From the NCBI GenBank assembly GCA_018062315.1, contig JAGOSM010000005.1, positions 1 through 52,979 of the forward strand: a stretch of DNA of 52,979 nt, written 5' to 3'. Numbering within the stretch: the first letter of the stretch is position 1; each line of letters opens with the position of its first letter. Shown piece after piece: positions 31,754 to 40,985 of this stretch. Made by a program: the position numbers and the translations under genes. This DNA is from Simkaniaceae bacterium (GTDB lineage: Bacteria > Chlamydiota > Chlamydiia > Chlamydiales > Simkaniaceae). The notes under the pieces are model-generated. The model did no database searches, was not told the DNA's origin, and saw only the letters and a program-made list of their open reading frames with translations.

Positions 31754-33145
31754 ATGGAAGCTACAGGTGTATCTCACTATCCCTCAACCCTGAATCAATT
31801 CCCTCAAGCCACCATCCACCCCACTTTTTGTCAACGCATCTGCCGCCTTGCCACACGGATATGCTGTCTCCGTGTTACAGCTGGGCCATCCTTGGCAGTT
31901 GGCGCCGGGGCAGGAGCTGGGACTGGACATGCTAGAGCACAGGCAGTGATGGATACCATCTGTTTCAAAGACAATAGCCTTTATGATGAGACTATTGGGC
32001 AATCGATCGAAGTACAATTGCGTATGCTACACAGAGAAAATAGGTGGGTATCTGCAAAAGAGGCTTATGCCGGAGTAAAGGCTTCTTATGACACCTACTG
32101 TAAAGATCATCTAGGTATAGAATGGATGAGATTTGATCCTATCAATAGGCGTATTTACTTGAGTCAACCTTTCGAGACACTCTTATCTTTACCCAAGCAA
32201 AACGGTATAACCCCCCTAATCCAAACTGGCAATGGGAGTAGAGAACAGACTCTTTTTGGATGGCCAGCTTATGTCAGGCCGAGTTATCAAGCGATAAAAT
32301 TAACAAGTCCCCCAAAATTGCGCCAATTGATGGAGTATGCAGAACGTACATGTCATCCTAAAGAGGATCTTGCACTCATCCCACACACATTGCAGGCAAG
32401 TCGTTGGAAAGACGGTAAGATGTCCCTCAAGGAACTTACTCAGCATGTAGCTTATTTGCGATTAAGGGGTTATTTTCACGGAGTTTGCAATGGTGATATA
32501 GGACGCTTACAAGAAGAATTAAGAACCCGTTCCCTTCCTGCATGCATCACAGCTCCATTTAATGAAAAGACTTTTCGAGGATCCATCAACCCCATTCACC
32601 ACCCTGAAACTTACGTCCCTGTTTTAGATCTACTCTTAGATTATTGCACAAAAAAGAACATAAAGGATGTTAGAATGGATATGCTTGATGATCTTGCTTC
32701 TTATGATGAGTCTCAGTTTCGTCAATTTCGAATCAATTTTGCTAAGTTTCTAGCACATGGAATTGAGGCAGGCAAGGGAGGCGTATTGAACCTCATTAAT
32801 TTAATGTTTGAAAGGGAATTAAGAGAGGAAATGTGGTATGGCTCGATTGGAGATGGTTCTGCATGCATGCCCGATCTACTATCAGGAGACCATGGCCCTT
32901 ATTTTATTTTATTACAAGAGCATGAGACACCGACTCAACATCTAGCCTATGTTGTCCAAGCAGAAACAGAAAAAACGACAGTTTTAGAGTTTATTCAACT
33001 AGGAGTCAAAAAAGGGCTCATTATAGATGATGAAGCTCAGGAAATGAGGAGGCGCCTTTTTACCTTTAATGAACTGGGTAGCCTGACCCCTTTACCCACA
33101 ACACCCAAGGAGTTAGCATCCTTGATTACCGAGAGAGCCCTGTAA
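31754..33145 (+). CDS. Unknown 463-residue protein
   Basis: A 463-residue soluble protein with no recognised domain or signal peptide. Notable features are a Cys-rich N-terminal stretch ('F-C-Q-R-I-C-R-L-A-T-R-I-C-C'), a glycine/alanine run ('G-A-G-A-G-A-G-T-G-H-A-R-A') at about 51-63, and a mainly helical remainder. It starts three bases after the PAP2 gene without its own ribosome site, so it is probably coupled to it. The 3' end overlaps the convergent methyltransferase gene by 20 bp. Large orphan proteins of this kind in chlamydiae are often secreted effectors, but nothing here shows it. Confidence 0.6.
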   Translation: MEATGVSHYPSTLNQFPQATIHPTFCQRICRLATRICCLRVTAGPSLAVGAGAGAGTGHARAQAVMDTICFKDNSLYDETIGQSIEVQLRMLHRENRWVSAKEAYAGVKASYDTYCKDHLGIEWMRFDPINRRIYLSQPFETLLSLPKQNGITPLIQTGNGSREQTLFGWPAYVRPSYQAIKLTSPPKLRQLMEYAERTCHPKEDLALIPHTLQASRWKDGKMSLKELTQHVAYLRLRGYFHGVCNGDIGRLQEELRTRSLPACITAPFNEKTFRGSINPIHHPETYVPVLDLLLDYCTKKNIKDVRMDMLDDLASYDESQFRQFRINFAKFLAHGIEAGKGGVLNLINLMFERELREEMWYGSIGDGSACMPDLLSGDHGPYFILLQEHETPTQHLAYVVQAETEKTTVLEFIQLGVKKGLIIDDEAQEMRRRLFTFNELGSLTPLPTTPKELASLITERAL

Positions 33146-34103
33146 TTTTCCAGGAGCGATGGATTTTCTGATTGTGACAATCCAAAGGAATTGTTTTGTC
33201 TGTGATCTCATAACAATCCCAAGCAGGGAAACATTTGGGATCTAGATGAAATTTACGAGAATTGGTACTAAAAAAAATCACTCCCCCAGAAGACAGAAGC
33301 CTCATTCCTTTTTTTAATAAGGTTTGATAATCAGCCTGAATATCAAACATCTGATCCATTTTTTTTGAACGGGATAACGTTGGGGGATCAATCACAATCA
33401 CGTCATACCGCTCTTTGGATTGAACCTCTTCGTCCAAAAATTTCAAACAGTCGGCTCTCACAACTGGGTGATGTTCTAAAGAAATCCCGTTTAAAAGAAA
33501 ATTTTCTCTTCCCCATGAGGTGTATGTATTGGAAAGATCTACACTTTTGGTATAAAGCGCCCCCTGCACTGCCGCATGCACACTAAAAGAACAGGTATAA
33601 GCAAAAAGATTCAAAAGCCTTTTTTTCGAGGCAGCCTTGGCAACAAGTTGCCTTGTTTCTCGATGATCTAAAAAAAGACCCGTATCTAAATAGTCAACAA
33701 GATTAATTTTAAATTTTACCCCATATTCTTGGGCAATAAAAAACTCATTTTGCTCGTCCAACTTTTCATATTGTTCAATTTTTTCCCGTTTGACTCTCAT
33801 CCGAGAATAAATCTGCTCAGGCATTACCCCCAAAAGAGAGGCCAGAACCTCCTCCACCTCACTCACCATCTCGGGACAAGGGGCATCAGAGTCCCGATCA
33901 AAAGAAAAATACTGAACAAGGCAACGACCTGAATAAAAATCAATTACAAAAGGATATTCTTTAATATCCCGATCATAAAGACGAAAACAATCTGTTTCTG
34001 TTTTTTTTGCCCATTTCCGAATCTGTCGGTAATTTTTTCTAATCCGATTTTTTAATGGGGAATTCTTATCTTCTCCATCTTGAATAATAGGCAATTCAAA
34101 CAT
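33126..34103 (-). CDS. RlmK-like 23S rRNA (guanine) methyltransferase, stand-alone
   Basis: A 325-residue protein aligned in memory with the C-terminal (RlmK) half of E. coli RlmKL, which makes m7G2069 in 23S rRNA. Supporting phrases are 'R-L-Y-D-R-D-I-K-E-Y', 'Y-E-K-L-D-E-Q-N-E-F-F', 'V-D-Y-L-D-T-G-L-F-L-D-H-R', 'L-L-N-L-F-A-Y-T-C-S-F-S-V' (SAM motif I), 'V-I-D-P-P-T-L-S-R-S-K' (the D-P-P-T motif) and 'F-S-T-N-S'. The RlmL half is absent, as in other bacteria where the two are separate. Confidence 0.85.
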   Translation of the reverse strand: MFELPIIQDGEDKNSPLKNRIRKNYRQIRKWAKKTETDCFRLYDRDIKEYPFVIDFYSGRCLVQYFSFDRDSDAPCPEMVSEVEEVLASLLGVMPEQIYSRMRVKREKIEQYEKLDEQNEFFIAQEYGVKFKINLVDYLDTGLFLDHRETRQLVAKAASKKRLLNLFAYTCSFSVHAAVQGALYTKSVDLSNTYTSWGRENFLLNGISLEHHPVVRADCLKFLDEEVQSKERYDVIVIDPPTLSRSKKMDQMFDIQADYQTLLKKGMRLLSSGGVIFFSTNSRKFHLDPKCFPAWDCYEITDKTIPLDCHNQKIHRSWKITGLSR

Positions 34104-34217
34104 GAATTTATTTTAATGTTCTAAACAGTAATAGTAAAGAAAATTCACAACCGATACAAATCGGTATCTTTTATTCCTGAGAAAGTTGATAATGCATATG
34201 TAAAACACGGAGATTCG

Positions 34218-35453
34218 ATGACATTTAATGAATTCAACCTGCATCAAAAAATTGTAGATACAATTAAAAATTTAGGTTTAGTTGCCCCGACCCCTATCCA
34301 GGAACAAGCCATTCCTTTAATTCTTGAAGGCAAGGATTTACGCGCCTCTGCAAGAACAGGCACAGGAAAAACAGCCACCTTTGTTCTTCCAGCTCTTCAC
34401 CTTGTCGCTAAAACACAACGGACGGGAAAAGGTCCTCGAGTCTTGATCCTTACCCCAACACGAGAACTTGCAGACCAAGTAGCAAGCCAAGTCGCTCGAT
34501 TTAGCTCAGCACTTCCCCAAATCAAGACCGTATGTGTCTTTGGAGGAACTCCTTACCCAGTACAAAACAGACAACTCGCTCGCCCTTACGATATTCTTGT
34601 TGCAACGCCTGGTAGACTCATCGATCAACTTGAAAATAACCGTATTGACCTCAGTGGAGTAGAAATGCTCGTTCTAGATGAAGCTGATAGAATGCTCGAC
34701 ATGGGCTTTATTGATCCTGTCGTCCATATCGCTTCTCTCACACCTAAAACAAGACAAACTCTCCTTTTTTCAGCGACACTGAAAGGGTCTGTCATGAAGC
34801 TTTCAGAGCAACTTCTCAACAAACCTGTCAGCGTTGAAATCGCTCCTCCTCCCCTAGAAAAAGCGCAGATCACAGAAAGTTTCCAACTCGCTCACGATCT
34901 TGCACATAAACTAGAACTTCTCGATGAAGTCCTTAATCACCCTGAAATGAATCAAGCTATTGTCTTCACAGCGACAAAGCGCTCTGCAGATGAGATTGCC
35001 GAACGCCTTTCTCAAGAAGGACATATGACTGAAGCGCTTCACGGAGATATGCGTCAGCGTCAAAGAGACCGCACTATTCGCTACCTTCGATCAGGAAAAT
35101 TAAAAGTCCTCGTTGCGACAGATGTAGCAGCTCGCGGTATCGATATCCTTTCCATTACCCACGTTATCAATTTTGACCTACCGAACAGCGCTGAAGACTA
35201 TGTTCACCGCATTGGAAGGACAGGACGTGCTGGAGCTACCGGTTTCGCTTTCTCTTTTGCAACTAAGAAAGATCGTTATATCTTAAGTGAAATTGAAAAA
35301 CTCACAGGGCAATCTATTCCTATCTTTAAAAATACAGCCCCTTCGAAGACAGCGTTTTCTTCCCACAAGAGAACGGGAGCCAAAAGACCTGCCAACGCTT
35401 CTTTTTTCAATAAGAAAGATGGCTGGAAAAAGAAATCTCCTAACCGTTACTAA
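34218..35453 (+). CDS. DEAD-box RNA helicase (RhlE-like)
   Basis: A 411-residue helicase with all core motifs: Q motif 'P-T-P-I-Q-E-Q-A-I-P', motif I 'A-R-T-G-T-G-K-T', Ia 'P-T-R-E-L', 'T-P-G-R', II 'D-E-A-D', III 'S-A-T', 'V-A-T-D-V-A-A-R-G-I-D' and VI 'H-R-I-G-R-T-G-R-A-G'. The C-terminus is a short basic tail (K-R-T-G-A-K-R-P, K-K-K-S-P-N-R). Length and tail resemble RhlE, which works in ribosome assembly and mRNA decay. GGAG lies five bases before the start. Confidence 0.93.
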   Translation: MTFNEFNLHQKIVDTIKNLGLVAPTPIQEQAIPLILEGKDLRASARTGTGKTATFVLPALHLVAKTQRTGKGPRVLILTPTRELADQVASQVARFSSALPQIKTVCVFGGTPYPVQNRQLARPYDILVATPGRLIDQLENNRIDLSGVEMLVLDEADRMLDMGFIDPVVHIASLTPKTRQTLLFSATLKGSVMKLSEQLLNKPVSVEIAPPPLEKAQITESFQLAHDLAHKLELLDEVLNHPEMNQAIVFTATKRSADEIAERLSQEGHMTEALHGDMRQRQRDRTIRYLRSGKLKVLVATDVAARGIDILSITHVINFDLPNSAEDYVHRIGRTGRAGATGFAFSFATKKDRYILSEIEKLTGQSIPIFKNTAPSKTAFSSHKRTGAKRPANASFFNKKDGWKKKSPNRY

Positions 35454-36343
35454 GACAAATAAACCCAGGTCAGTTCATGCTTATTGTGAAATAAATGCAT
35501 GATCTGACTTCCTGGGATTTTCTCAAATTCCTTAACGATATCATACCCTTCATCTCCCTGAAATTTTAGAGTGCAGACGATGTTAATCTTTTTTTCTGCT
35601 TCGAGAAAAGGGATCACCCATTTCAATAATTTCTCTGGGTAACAGATCAGATCGCTAAAAATCCAGTCAAGATCAGGATAATCGGCAGGGGTCAGCGAAA
35701 AGGCATCTTTTTTAAGAAAGGAAACACCAGGAAGGGCTCCAATTTTGGGGTCTAGAGGAGCCCTATCACAGGCGATAACCCGAGCCCCCAGCTCTCCAAG
35801 CACCCAGGTCCAACTTCCAGGACTTGCCCCTAATTCGAGACATTTCTCATGAGGCTGTACTCTTCTCCCTATTTTTAGAAAGATCTCCCATAATTTGAGA
35901 TAAGCTCTACTTGGGGGAATAGATGATTCTTGAAAATGGACCTCCCCTTGCGCAAAAGGGCTCGAACAATGGGAAGCTGCTAAAATAGTCCCCTTATTGA
36001 GAAGCATCCAAGAGCCAAGAGGGGCTTTAGGCAGTTCTGCAGGAAAGGTGAGGGGCTTCGGCAAGAAATGAGGAAGCTTCTCTGTAATTAAATGACCCCT
36101 TCTGACTTCCTGGTAAGGATAAAAGGACCAAAGCCTCCCCCTCTCTCTTAATTTTTTAGCTCCATCTGAAATGGAGGTAATGGGAATTTCCTCAAGATTG
36201 TACCAAATATTTTGAGCCCAGTAGCTATTTTGGGGGTCTCCTTCTGCAATGAAAAGGCGGCCATATTCGGCACTTCTATTTTTGACTTCCTCTTTAAGCG
36301 GTTTTTCTAAACCAAGAGGAGCAAAATACCCCGTTTTTGTCAT
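35450..36343 (-). CDS. FtsJ/RlmM-like rRNA 2'-O-methyltransferase
   Basis: A 297-residue protein with an RrmJ/FtsJ fold in the second half: SAM motif 'C-L-E-L-G-A-S-P-G-S-W-T-W', then 'V-I-A-C-D-R-A-P-L-D'. The Asp of 'W-I-F-S-D-L-I-C-Y-P', the Lys of 'V-C-T-L-K-F-Q-G' and the Glu of 'H-E-L-T-W' fit the K-D-K-E catalytic set. The N-terminal half is about 130 residues, as in RlmM, which methylates C2498 of 23S rRNA. It overlaps the SpoU-type gene upstream (ATGA) and meets the helicase stop by four bases. Confidence 0.8.
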   Translation of the reverse strand: MTKTGYFAPLGLEKPLKEEVKNRSAEYGRLFIAEGDPQNSYWAQNIWYNLEEIPITSISDGAKKLRERGRLWSFYPYQEVRRGHLITEKLPHFLPKPLTFPAELPKAPLGSWMLLNKGTILAASHCSSPFAQGEVHFQESSIPPSRAYLKLWEIFLKIGRRVQPHEKCLELGASPGSWTWVLGELGARVIACDRAPLDPKIGALPGVSFLKKDAFSLTPADYPDLDWIFSDLICYPEKLLKWVIPFLEAEKKINIVCTLKFQGDEGYDIVKEFEKIPGSQIMHLFHNKHELTWVYLS

Positions 36344-37074
36344 TGCGGACCTTGATGCTGCCTACAATACTCACCAAGACACAAAGCTGTCGCGACAGAG
36401 ACATTCAGACTTTCAACCTCACCTGTCCCTGGAATTTCAATTTGATGAGACATCAGTGAACTACACTCAGGAGTAAGACCCGTTGTCTCCCCTCCCATAG
36501 CAAGAATAGACCTAGGGGGATAAGTAAATGCGTATAAAGAAGTTCCTTGATGAGAAGAGGTCCCAATAAGAGAAAAACCCTCCCCTTTAAGCTTCTTTAA
36601 GGTTTCTTCAGGATTCTCTAACATCACCAAGCTAACCGCTTCAGCCCCTCCCTTTGCAATACGACATGCGGAGGGAGTTAGAAAGGGAAGCCTCCCCTTT
36701 GCCCCTAAAATATGGGTAACCCCAAAATGGGCAGCGGTGCGTAAAATAGAACCTATATTATGTGGATTCTGTACTCCGTCGAGATAAAGGAGGCAGATTT
36801 TCCCCTTCTTATTTAAAATAGCAGGGAGTAAATCTGCCTCTTTGAGAATAGGTAAAGCTTTCGCTAAAAAACAAACCCCCTCGTGATGCACTGAATCACT
36901 CACCTTATCAAGCTCTGATGAAGGGATGAGATGATACGCCTTTTTATGCTCGGCGCACCACTTTAACACTTTTTTGAAGTCCCTAATATTGGTTTCATCA
37001 AGATAAACTCGAATCAGATCCTGGGGCCTTTTTTCAAAAAGGGCTAAACAAGCGTGCACCCCATAATATTTCAT
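36340..37074 (-). CDS. SpoU/TrmH-type RNA ribose methyltransferase (RlmB-like)
   Basis: About 244 residues from ATG 37074; a TTG at 37092 is possible, and AGGGAG directly touches the ATG. The N-terminal 'Y-Y-G-V-H-A-C-L-A-L-F' is the L30e-like substrate domain of RlmB. The SPOUT domain shows 'L-Y-L-D-G-V-Q-N-P-H-N-I-G-S-I-L-R-T-A', 'M-G-G-E-T-T-G-L' and 'I-P-G-T-G-E-V-E-S-L-N-V-S-V-A-T', covering motifs 1-3. It probably methylates G2251 of 23S rRNA, as RlmB does. Coupled with the FtsJ-like gene downstream, it makes a two-gene rRNA methylation unit. Confidence 0.88.
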   Translation of the reverse strand: MKYYGVHACLALFEKRPQDLIRVYLDETNIRDFKKVLKWCAEHKKAYHLIPSSELDKVSDSVHHEGVCFLAKALPILKEADLLPAILNKKGKICLLYLDGVQNPHNIGSILRTAAHFGVTHILGAKGRLPFLTPSACRIAKGGAEAVSLVMLENPEETLKKLKGEGFSLIGTSSHQGTSLYAFTYPPRSILAMGGETTGLTPECSSLMSHQIEIPGTGEVESLNVSVATALCLGEYCRQHQGPQ

Positions 37075-37078
37075 CTCC

Positions 37079-37288
37079 CTACTTAACGCCAATGAGCCCC
37101 GCTAAGTGTAAGAAAAAAATAAACATCCCTATACTATTCACACAAATCCCAAAAGCGAGACTTAAGCCAATAGGAGAGCCCCAGCCATACCAAGCATCTA
37201 AATTAGGCAGAGGGTTCCATACTTCTTCATAATCATCTTCTTTTGATTCTTCACGGCAACATCCTTGCCCTTCTCCACAACAACCCAT
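37079..37288 (-). CDS. Small membrane protein with Cys-rich N-terminus
   Basis: A 69-residue protein with GGAG eight bases before the start. The first 11 residues contain four cysteines in C-C and C-C pairs (M-G-C-C-G-E-G-Q-G-C-C), then an acidic stretch and one or two hydrophobic segments ('G-L-S-L-A-F-G-I-C-V-N-S-I-G-M-F-I-F-F'). The N-terminal cysteine pairs could bind a metal or be acylated. It lies directly upstream of the RlmB-like gene. Function unknown. Confidence 0.55.
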   Translation of the reverse strand: MGCCGEGQGCCREESKEDDYEEVWNPLPNLDAWYGWGSPIGLSLAFGICVNSIGMFIFFLHLAGLIGVK

Positions 37289-37386
37289 GTAAGGTCTCCT
37301 TAAATTTATAACTCTGACACAATATACCCGTTTTGTCTCTTTTTGTATAGTTGACGAGAAACTCTAAATGACCTAAAAGCCATATT

Positions 37387-38808
37387 ATGAAAAAATACAG
37401 TTTATTTGCTCTTATTTTATGTTCATTATTTGCATCTGATGAAATTTCAATTAAAGAAACTACTATTGAAGTGAAAGGAAAAAAAGAAGTTAGACCTGCT
37501 ATCGAAGGGCGCACAGAGTGGAATGTAGGAGATACATTCAACGTGACTCTTGTCAACGACTTAGGTAACCTCTCTTCCCTTCATTTTCAAGGGCTTATTT
37601 CTCCAAACTCAACAGATGGAACCCCTTACCTTACAGAAGCTCCTCTTGGAGCAGACAGAAAAGTCACCTATTCCTTTCCCCTCACACAAGCAGGAACCTA
37701 CTTCTTCGTCGCTTCTTTCGGCTTGCAACAACAAAGCTTACTTGCAGCTCCTCTTATTGTACTCGACCCTTTAGATACAAGAAAACAGGTCCTCATGCTC
37801 CTAGAAGATTTTTCCTTCAAGCAAGGAGGAGAAATTTGGCAAGACCTTCGCAACCACGTATATGATCGGTCTCCAAGGCAAAATAGCACCACAAAAACCG
37901 TTCTATCAGAAATTGAGTACGACGCCTATCTCACCAACAAACGTTCCCTAGAAAACCCCGAAGTGATTGAAGTACCACAGGGAGTCCCAGTGAGACTTCG
38001 CATTATGAACGCCTCTTCAATGACCAATTTTTTTATTAATACAGGAACTCTTACAGGAACAGTCCTTGCTGTAGATGCGCAGGACATTGAACCTGTTCAA
38101 GATTCCCTTTTCGAAATAGCACCAGGCCAACGATTAGATCTCGAAATCACTTTATCTGAAGCAGGAGCCTTTCCCATCTTAGGAGAAGCTGAAGGAACCG
38201 ATAAGCAAACAGGTCTCATCTTAAAAACCAGAGGAGCAGTGATTCCCATTATTCCCTCACGACTGACTTCCCCTCAAGGACGTCCCATTACCCTCAAAAA
38301 TGAATTTCGGTATATCCCCAAAAACCCCCTTCCAGCCAAAAGCCCGAACCGAAGCTTTGCCCTAAAACTTCAGGGAGATACCTTCCATTATGTATGGTCA
38401 ATCAATGGACTATCGTGGCCAAAAGTGACCCCTCTTCCAGTTAAAATGGGAGAAAGAATTGAAATGGTCATCGACAATCAATCGCAAGTCACTCAAGTGA
38501 TTTCATTGCATGGCCACACATTTCAAATTGTGAATATTGATGGCACTGTGATTAACGGGGCTCTCCGAGACACCCTCTATATTTTGCCACAACAGGCCAT
38601 CACTATCCAATTTGATGCAAATAACAGAGGGATTTGGCCTTTAAGTTCTACTCAGCTTTTCCATCGATGGGGAGGGATGATGACTTACATTCTCTATGAA
38701 GACTTCAAACCCCTCTATTTTACCGATGGGATCCAAAATTCATACTATTACCGTTATAGTGGGCGTCCTCTGTCTCCAGGGGAAGCCCTTGAGATCCCTG
38801 ATTCATAG
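37387..38808 (+). CDS. Multicopper-oxidase-fold protein with most copper ligands missing
   Basis: A 473-residue exported protein (signal peptide M-K-K-Y-S-L-F-A-L-I-L-C-S-L-F-A-S). Three cupredoxin-like domains are suggested by length and by 'W-N-V-G-D-T-F-N-V-T-L-V-N', 'F-E-I-A-P-G-Q-R-L-D-L' and 'L-H-G-H-T-F-Q-I-V'. The ligand motifs are degenerate: H-W-H-G has become L-H-F-Q-G (H66), H-S-H is A-S-F (109-111), and H-C-H near the end is S-S-T, with only F-H-R-W-G-G-M left. It therefore cannot hold a normal trinuclear copper site. E. coli FtsP/SufI is a known copper-free member, acting in cell division. A structural role here is inferred. Confidence 0.75.
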   Translation: MKKYSLFALILCSLFASDEISIKETTIEVKGKKEVRPAIEGRTEWNVGDTFNVTLVNDLGNLSSLHFQGLISPNSTDGTPYLTEAPLGADRKVTYSFPLTQAGTYFFVASFGLQQQSLLAAPLIVLDPLDTRKQVLMLLEDFSFKQGGEIWQDLRNHVYDRSPRQNSTTKTVLSEIEYDAYLTNKRSLENPEVIEVPQGVPVRLRIMNASSMTNFFINTGTLTGTVLAVDAQDIEPVQDSLFEIAPGQRLDLEITLSEAGAFPILGEAEGTDKQTGLILKTRGAVIPIIPSRLTSPQGRPITLKNEFRYIPKNPLPAKSPNRSFALKLQGDTFHYVWSINGLSWPKVTPLPVKMGERIEMVIDNQSQVTQVISLHGHTFQIVNIDGTVINGALRDTLYILPQQAITIQFDANNRGIWPLSSTQLFHRWGGMMTYILYEDFKPLYFTDGIQNSYYYRYSGRPLSPGEALEIPDS

Positions 38809-40107
38809 AATTTCGGCAGCGAGCGCTGACAATTCTGAGCGCTCCGTTTTCTCAAACTTAATATGCCCGTAAATCGGATAATTTTTAAACCGATCTACAA
38901 TATAAGTCAGCGCATTCGAATCTTTATCGAGATAAGGATTATCTATTTGAGTAGGATCCCCGTTGAGGATCACCTTAGTCCCTTTTCCTGCACGAGAAAT
39001 AATCGTTTTGGCTTCATGGGGAGTCAGGTTTTGTGCTTCATCAATGATGATATATGTTTTTGTAAGAGATCTTCCTCGAATGTAGGTGACCGCCTCCATC
39101 TCGATTTTCTCTGAATTCATAATCCACTTCTTCGTCTCAGATCCATTGTCAATGCCTGCAGTATATTCACATAAAAAATCGAGATTATCATAAATAGGCT
39201 GCATCCAATGAAGAATTTTTTCTTCCTTTGTCCCTGGTAAAAAGCCGATGTCCTTACCTAAAGGCATAATGGGACGCGATACAAGAATTTTGTGATACAC
39301 TCCATCATCAAATACTTTTTTAAGTCCACAAGTGAGAGCAAGAAGGGTTTTTCCTGTACCTGCCTGACCTAAAAATGTCACCAATTTGATGTCATCATTG
39401 AGCAAAATATCCATCGCGCATGCTTGCTCATCATTTAAAGGTTTCACTCCCCATATCCCTTTTTTCAAAAGATCAACAGGCTCTAACCCTTTTCTCTTAT
39501 GATTGTATTTACAAGTGACCTGCATATGATCACCTGCTGTGACGATCGCATATTCATTTGGACAAAAATCCCCTGTCATCGGAATAAAGCCCTGAGTGAA
39601 ATAAAGATCTACTTCCTTTTTGGGAAGTTCCATTCGGCGAATGCCTTTGTAGAGATGCTCATAAGAGCCTTTTAAACTCTCATAATCCTCAGCTTCAATT
39701 CCATACGACTGGGCCTTAACTCTAAAAACAAAGTCTCGAGAAACAATGACAACCTTTTCCCCTTTTCCCTTGAGGTAATGAGCTGCAGCAATAATTTTAT
39801 TGCGACTTGTCTCAATTTTTAGAGGAAGATCTTGAGTCTCTCCATTTCGGGTCTCTCTTAATACCCGAAAAACAATATCCTTCCCGATCTTTACGCCCTG
39901 ATAAAGATTACCTTGCGCCGATAAAGTGTCAATAAAACGAAGCACTTGCCTCGCATTATGGCCGAGCACATCAGCGAGTTTTTTCTTCCGATCGAGATCT
40001 TCTAAAACGTTGTATGCAATCACAACATCATTACCAGAAAATCTCTCGAGGGCTTGGGGATCTTGAAGGAGAACGGTGGTATCAATAATATATGTTTTAC
40101 GATCCAT
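38803..40107 (-). CDS. phoH: PhoH-family ATPase with N-terminal PIN domain
   Basis: A 434-residue two-domain protein. Residues 1-150 are a PIN-type nuclease domain ('Y-I-I-D-T-T-V-L-L-Q-D-P', acidic residues in 'L-E-D-L-D-R-K-K' and 'V-S-R-D'). Residues about 225-434 are the PhoH ATPase with Walker A 'L-G-Q-A-G-T-G-K-T-L-L-A' and Walker B 'Y-I-I-I-D-E-A-Q-N-L-T'. PIN-PhoH proteins are thought to act as RNA helicase-nucleases. It is followed divergently by homologues of the genes that, as I recall, follow phoH (CT015) in C. trachomatis. Confidence 0.9.
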   Translation of the reverse strand: MDRKTYIIDTTVLLQDPQALERFSGNDVVIAYNVLEDLDRKKKLADVLGHNARQVLRFIDTLSAQGNLYQGVKIGKDIVFRVLRETRNGETQDLPLKIETSRNKIIAAAHYLKGKGEKVVIVSRDFVFRVKAQSYGIEAEDYESLKGSYEHLYKGIRRMELPKKEVDLYFTQGFIPMTGDFCPNEYAIVTAGDHMQVTCKYNHKRKGLEPVDLLKKGIWGVKPLNDEQACAMDILLNDDIKLVTFLGQAGTGKTLLALTCGLKKVFDDGVYHKILVSRPIMPLGKDIGFLPGTKEEKILHWMQPIYDNLDFLCEYTAGIDNGSETKKWIMNSEKIEMEAVTYIRGRSLTKTYIIIDEAQNLTPHEAKTIISRAGKGTKVILNGDPTQIDNPYLDKDSNALTYIVDRFKNYPIYGHIKFEKTERSELSALAAEIL

Positions 40108-40235
40108 TGTTTTCTGTATTACTCCTTGAAGAAAAAGTTTGTCAAGGAATCAGTTGACTTTAGCAGTCGAAATAAACAATTGCTAAATATCCCGGGTTGC
40201 TGATAAGCTGATGGTAAGAAAGACGAGGTGTATCT

Positions 40236-40919
40236 ATGAAGATCAATCATAAAATCTTAAGTATCCCCCCTTATATCTCAACATCCTGGAAGAATATTCA
40301 GACTCTTTTTTTAAAAGGCCCTTCGCTGATCATTACCCTTAGCAATGGCACAGAAATTGAAATTCCAGGTCTCCCTGTCCCTATTTTAAATGAAATTTTC
40401 CAGGCCCACACCCACTTTATTGAAAAAGATAAGGAAGTCGAATTAGTTTCTCAACCCATCCCCCTAAGCTCTTTTTCATTTGGCTTTCCCTTGACCTCAC
40501 CAGATCAATTAGGCAAGGTAATGCATCACAATTCTGAACAAGCCAATGCTGCCGACCTCCCTCAAGAAGTTTTACTGAAAATTGCAGAGATTACCCGCTC
40601 TATGGGATTAGATGAGACCATCGAGGAATCGCTCCCTCCAGCAGAACCTCACTGTAATTGTCCCTACTGCCAAATTGCACGAACACTCCATCAGAAAGAG
40701 CTTTCTCTTCAAGAACCTCCCGAAGAAAAAGGGGAGATTGTATCGGATGAAGAACTCCATTTTCGCGAATGGAATATCACTCAAATCGATCCCCACAGAT
40801 TTGTCCTTAAAAATCCCCTTAATCCTGCTGAACAGTACCAGGTTTATTTGGGAAGCCCTATTGGATGCACCTGTGGAAAGCAAAATTGCGAACATATTCA
40901 TTTTGTCCTAAGAAATTAG
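40236..40919 (+). CDS. Conserved chlamydial protein with two Cys clusters (CT016 position)
   Basis: A 227-residue soluble protein. Two Cys clusters stand out: 'H-C-N-C-P-Y-C-Q-I' (about 138-146) and, at the end, 'C-T-C-G-K-Q-N-C-E-H-I-H', which resembles the C-x-C...C-x-H of a SWIM-type zinc motif. No catalytic domain is recognised. GAGGTG lies six bases before the ATG. It stands between phoH and the SH3-domain gene, where CT016 stands in C. trachomatis as I recall it. A zinc-binding or nucleic-acid-binding role is inferred. Confidence 0.65.
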   Translation: MKINHKILSIPPYISTSWKNIQTLFLKGPSLIITLSNGTEIEIPGLPVPILNEIFQAHTHFIEKDKEVELVSQPIPLSSFSFGFPLTSPDQLGKVMHHNSEQANAADLPQEVLLKIAEITRSMGLDETIEESLPPAEPHCNCPYCQIARTLHQKELSLQEPPEEKGEIVSDEELHFREWNITQIDPHRFVLKNPLNPAEQYQVYLGSPIGCTCGKQNCEHIHFVLRN

Positions 40920-40926
40920 TTCCCAC

Positions 40927-40955
40927 TTGTCATAAATAGACAGTCACACTAGAAT
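40927..40955 (+). promoter_or_regulatory. Sigma70-type promoter for the SH3-domain gene
   Basis: TTGTCA (40927-40932), a 17-bp spacer and TAGAAT (40950-40955), 31 bp ahead of the start. The spacing is ideal. Confidence 0.6.
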
Positions 40956-40985
40956 GAACCACAATAGTATTATGTGGGAGAAGCT

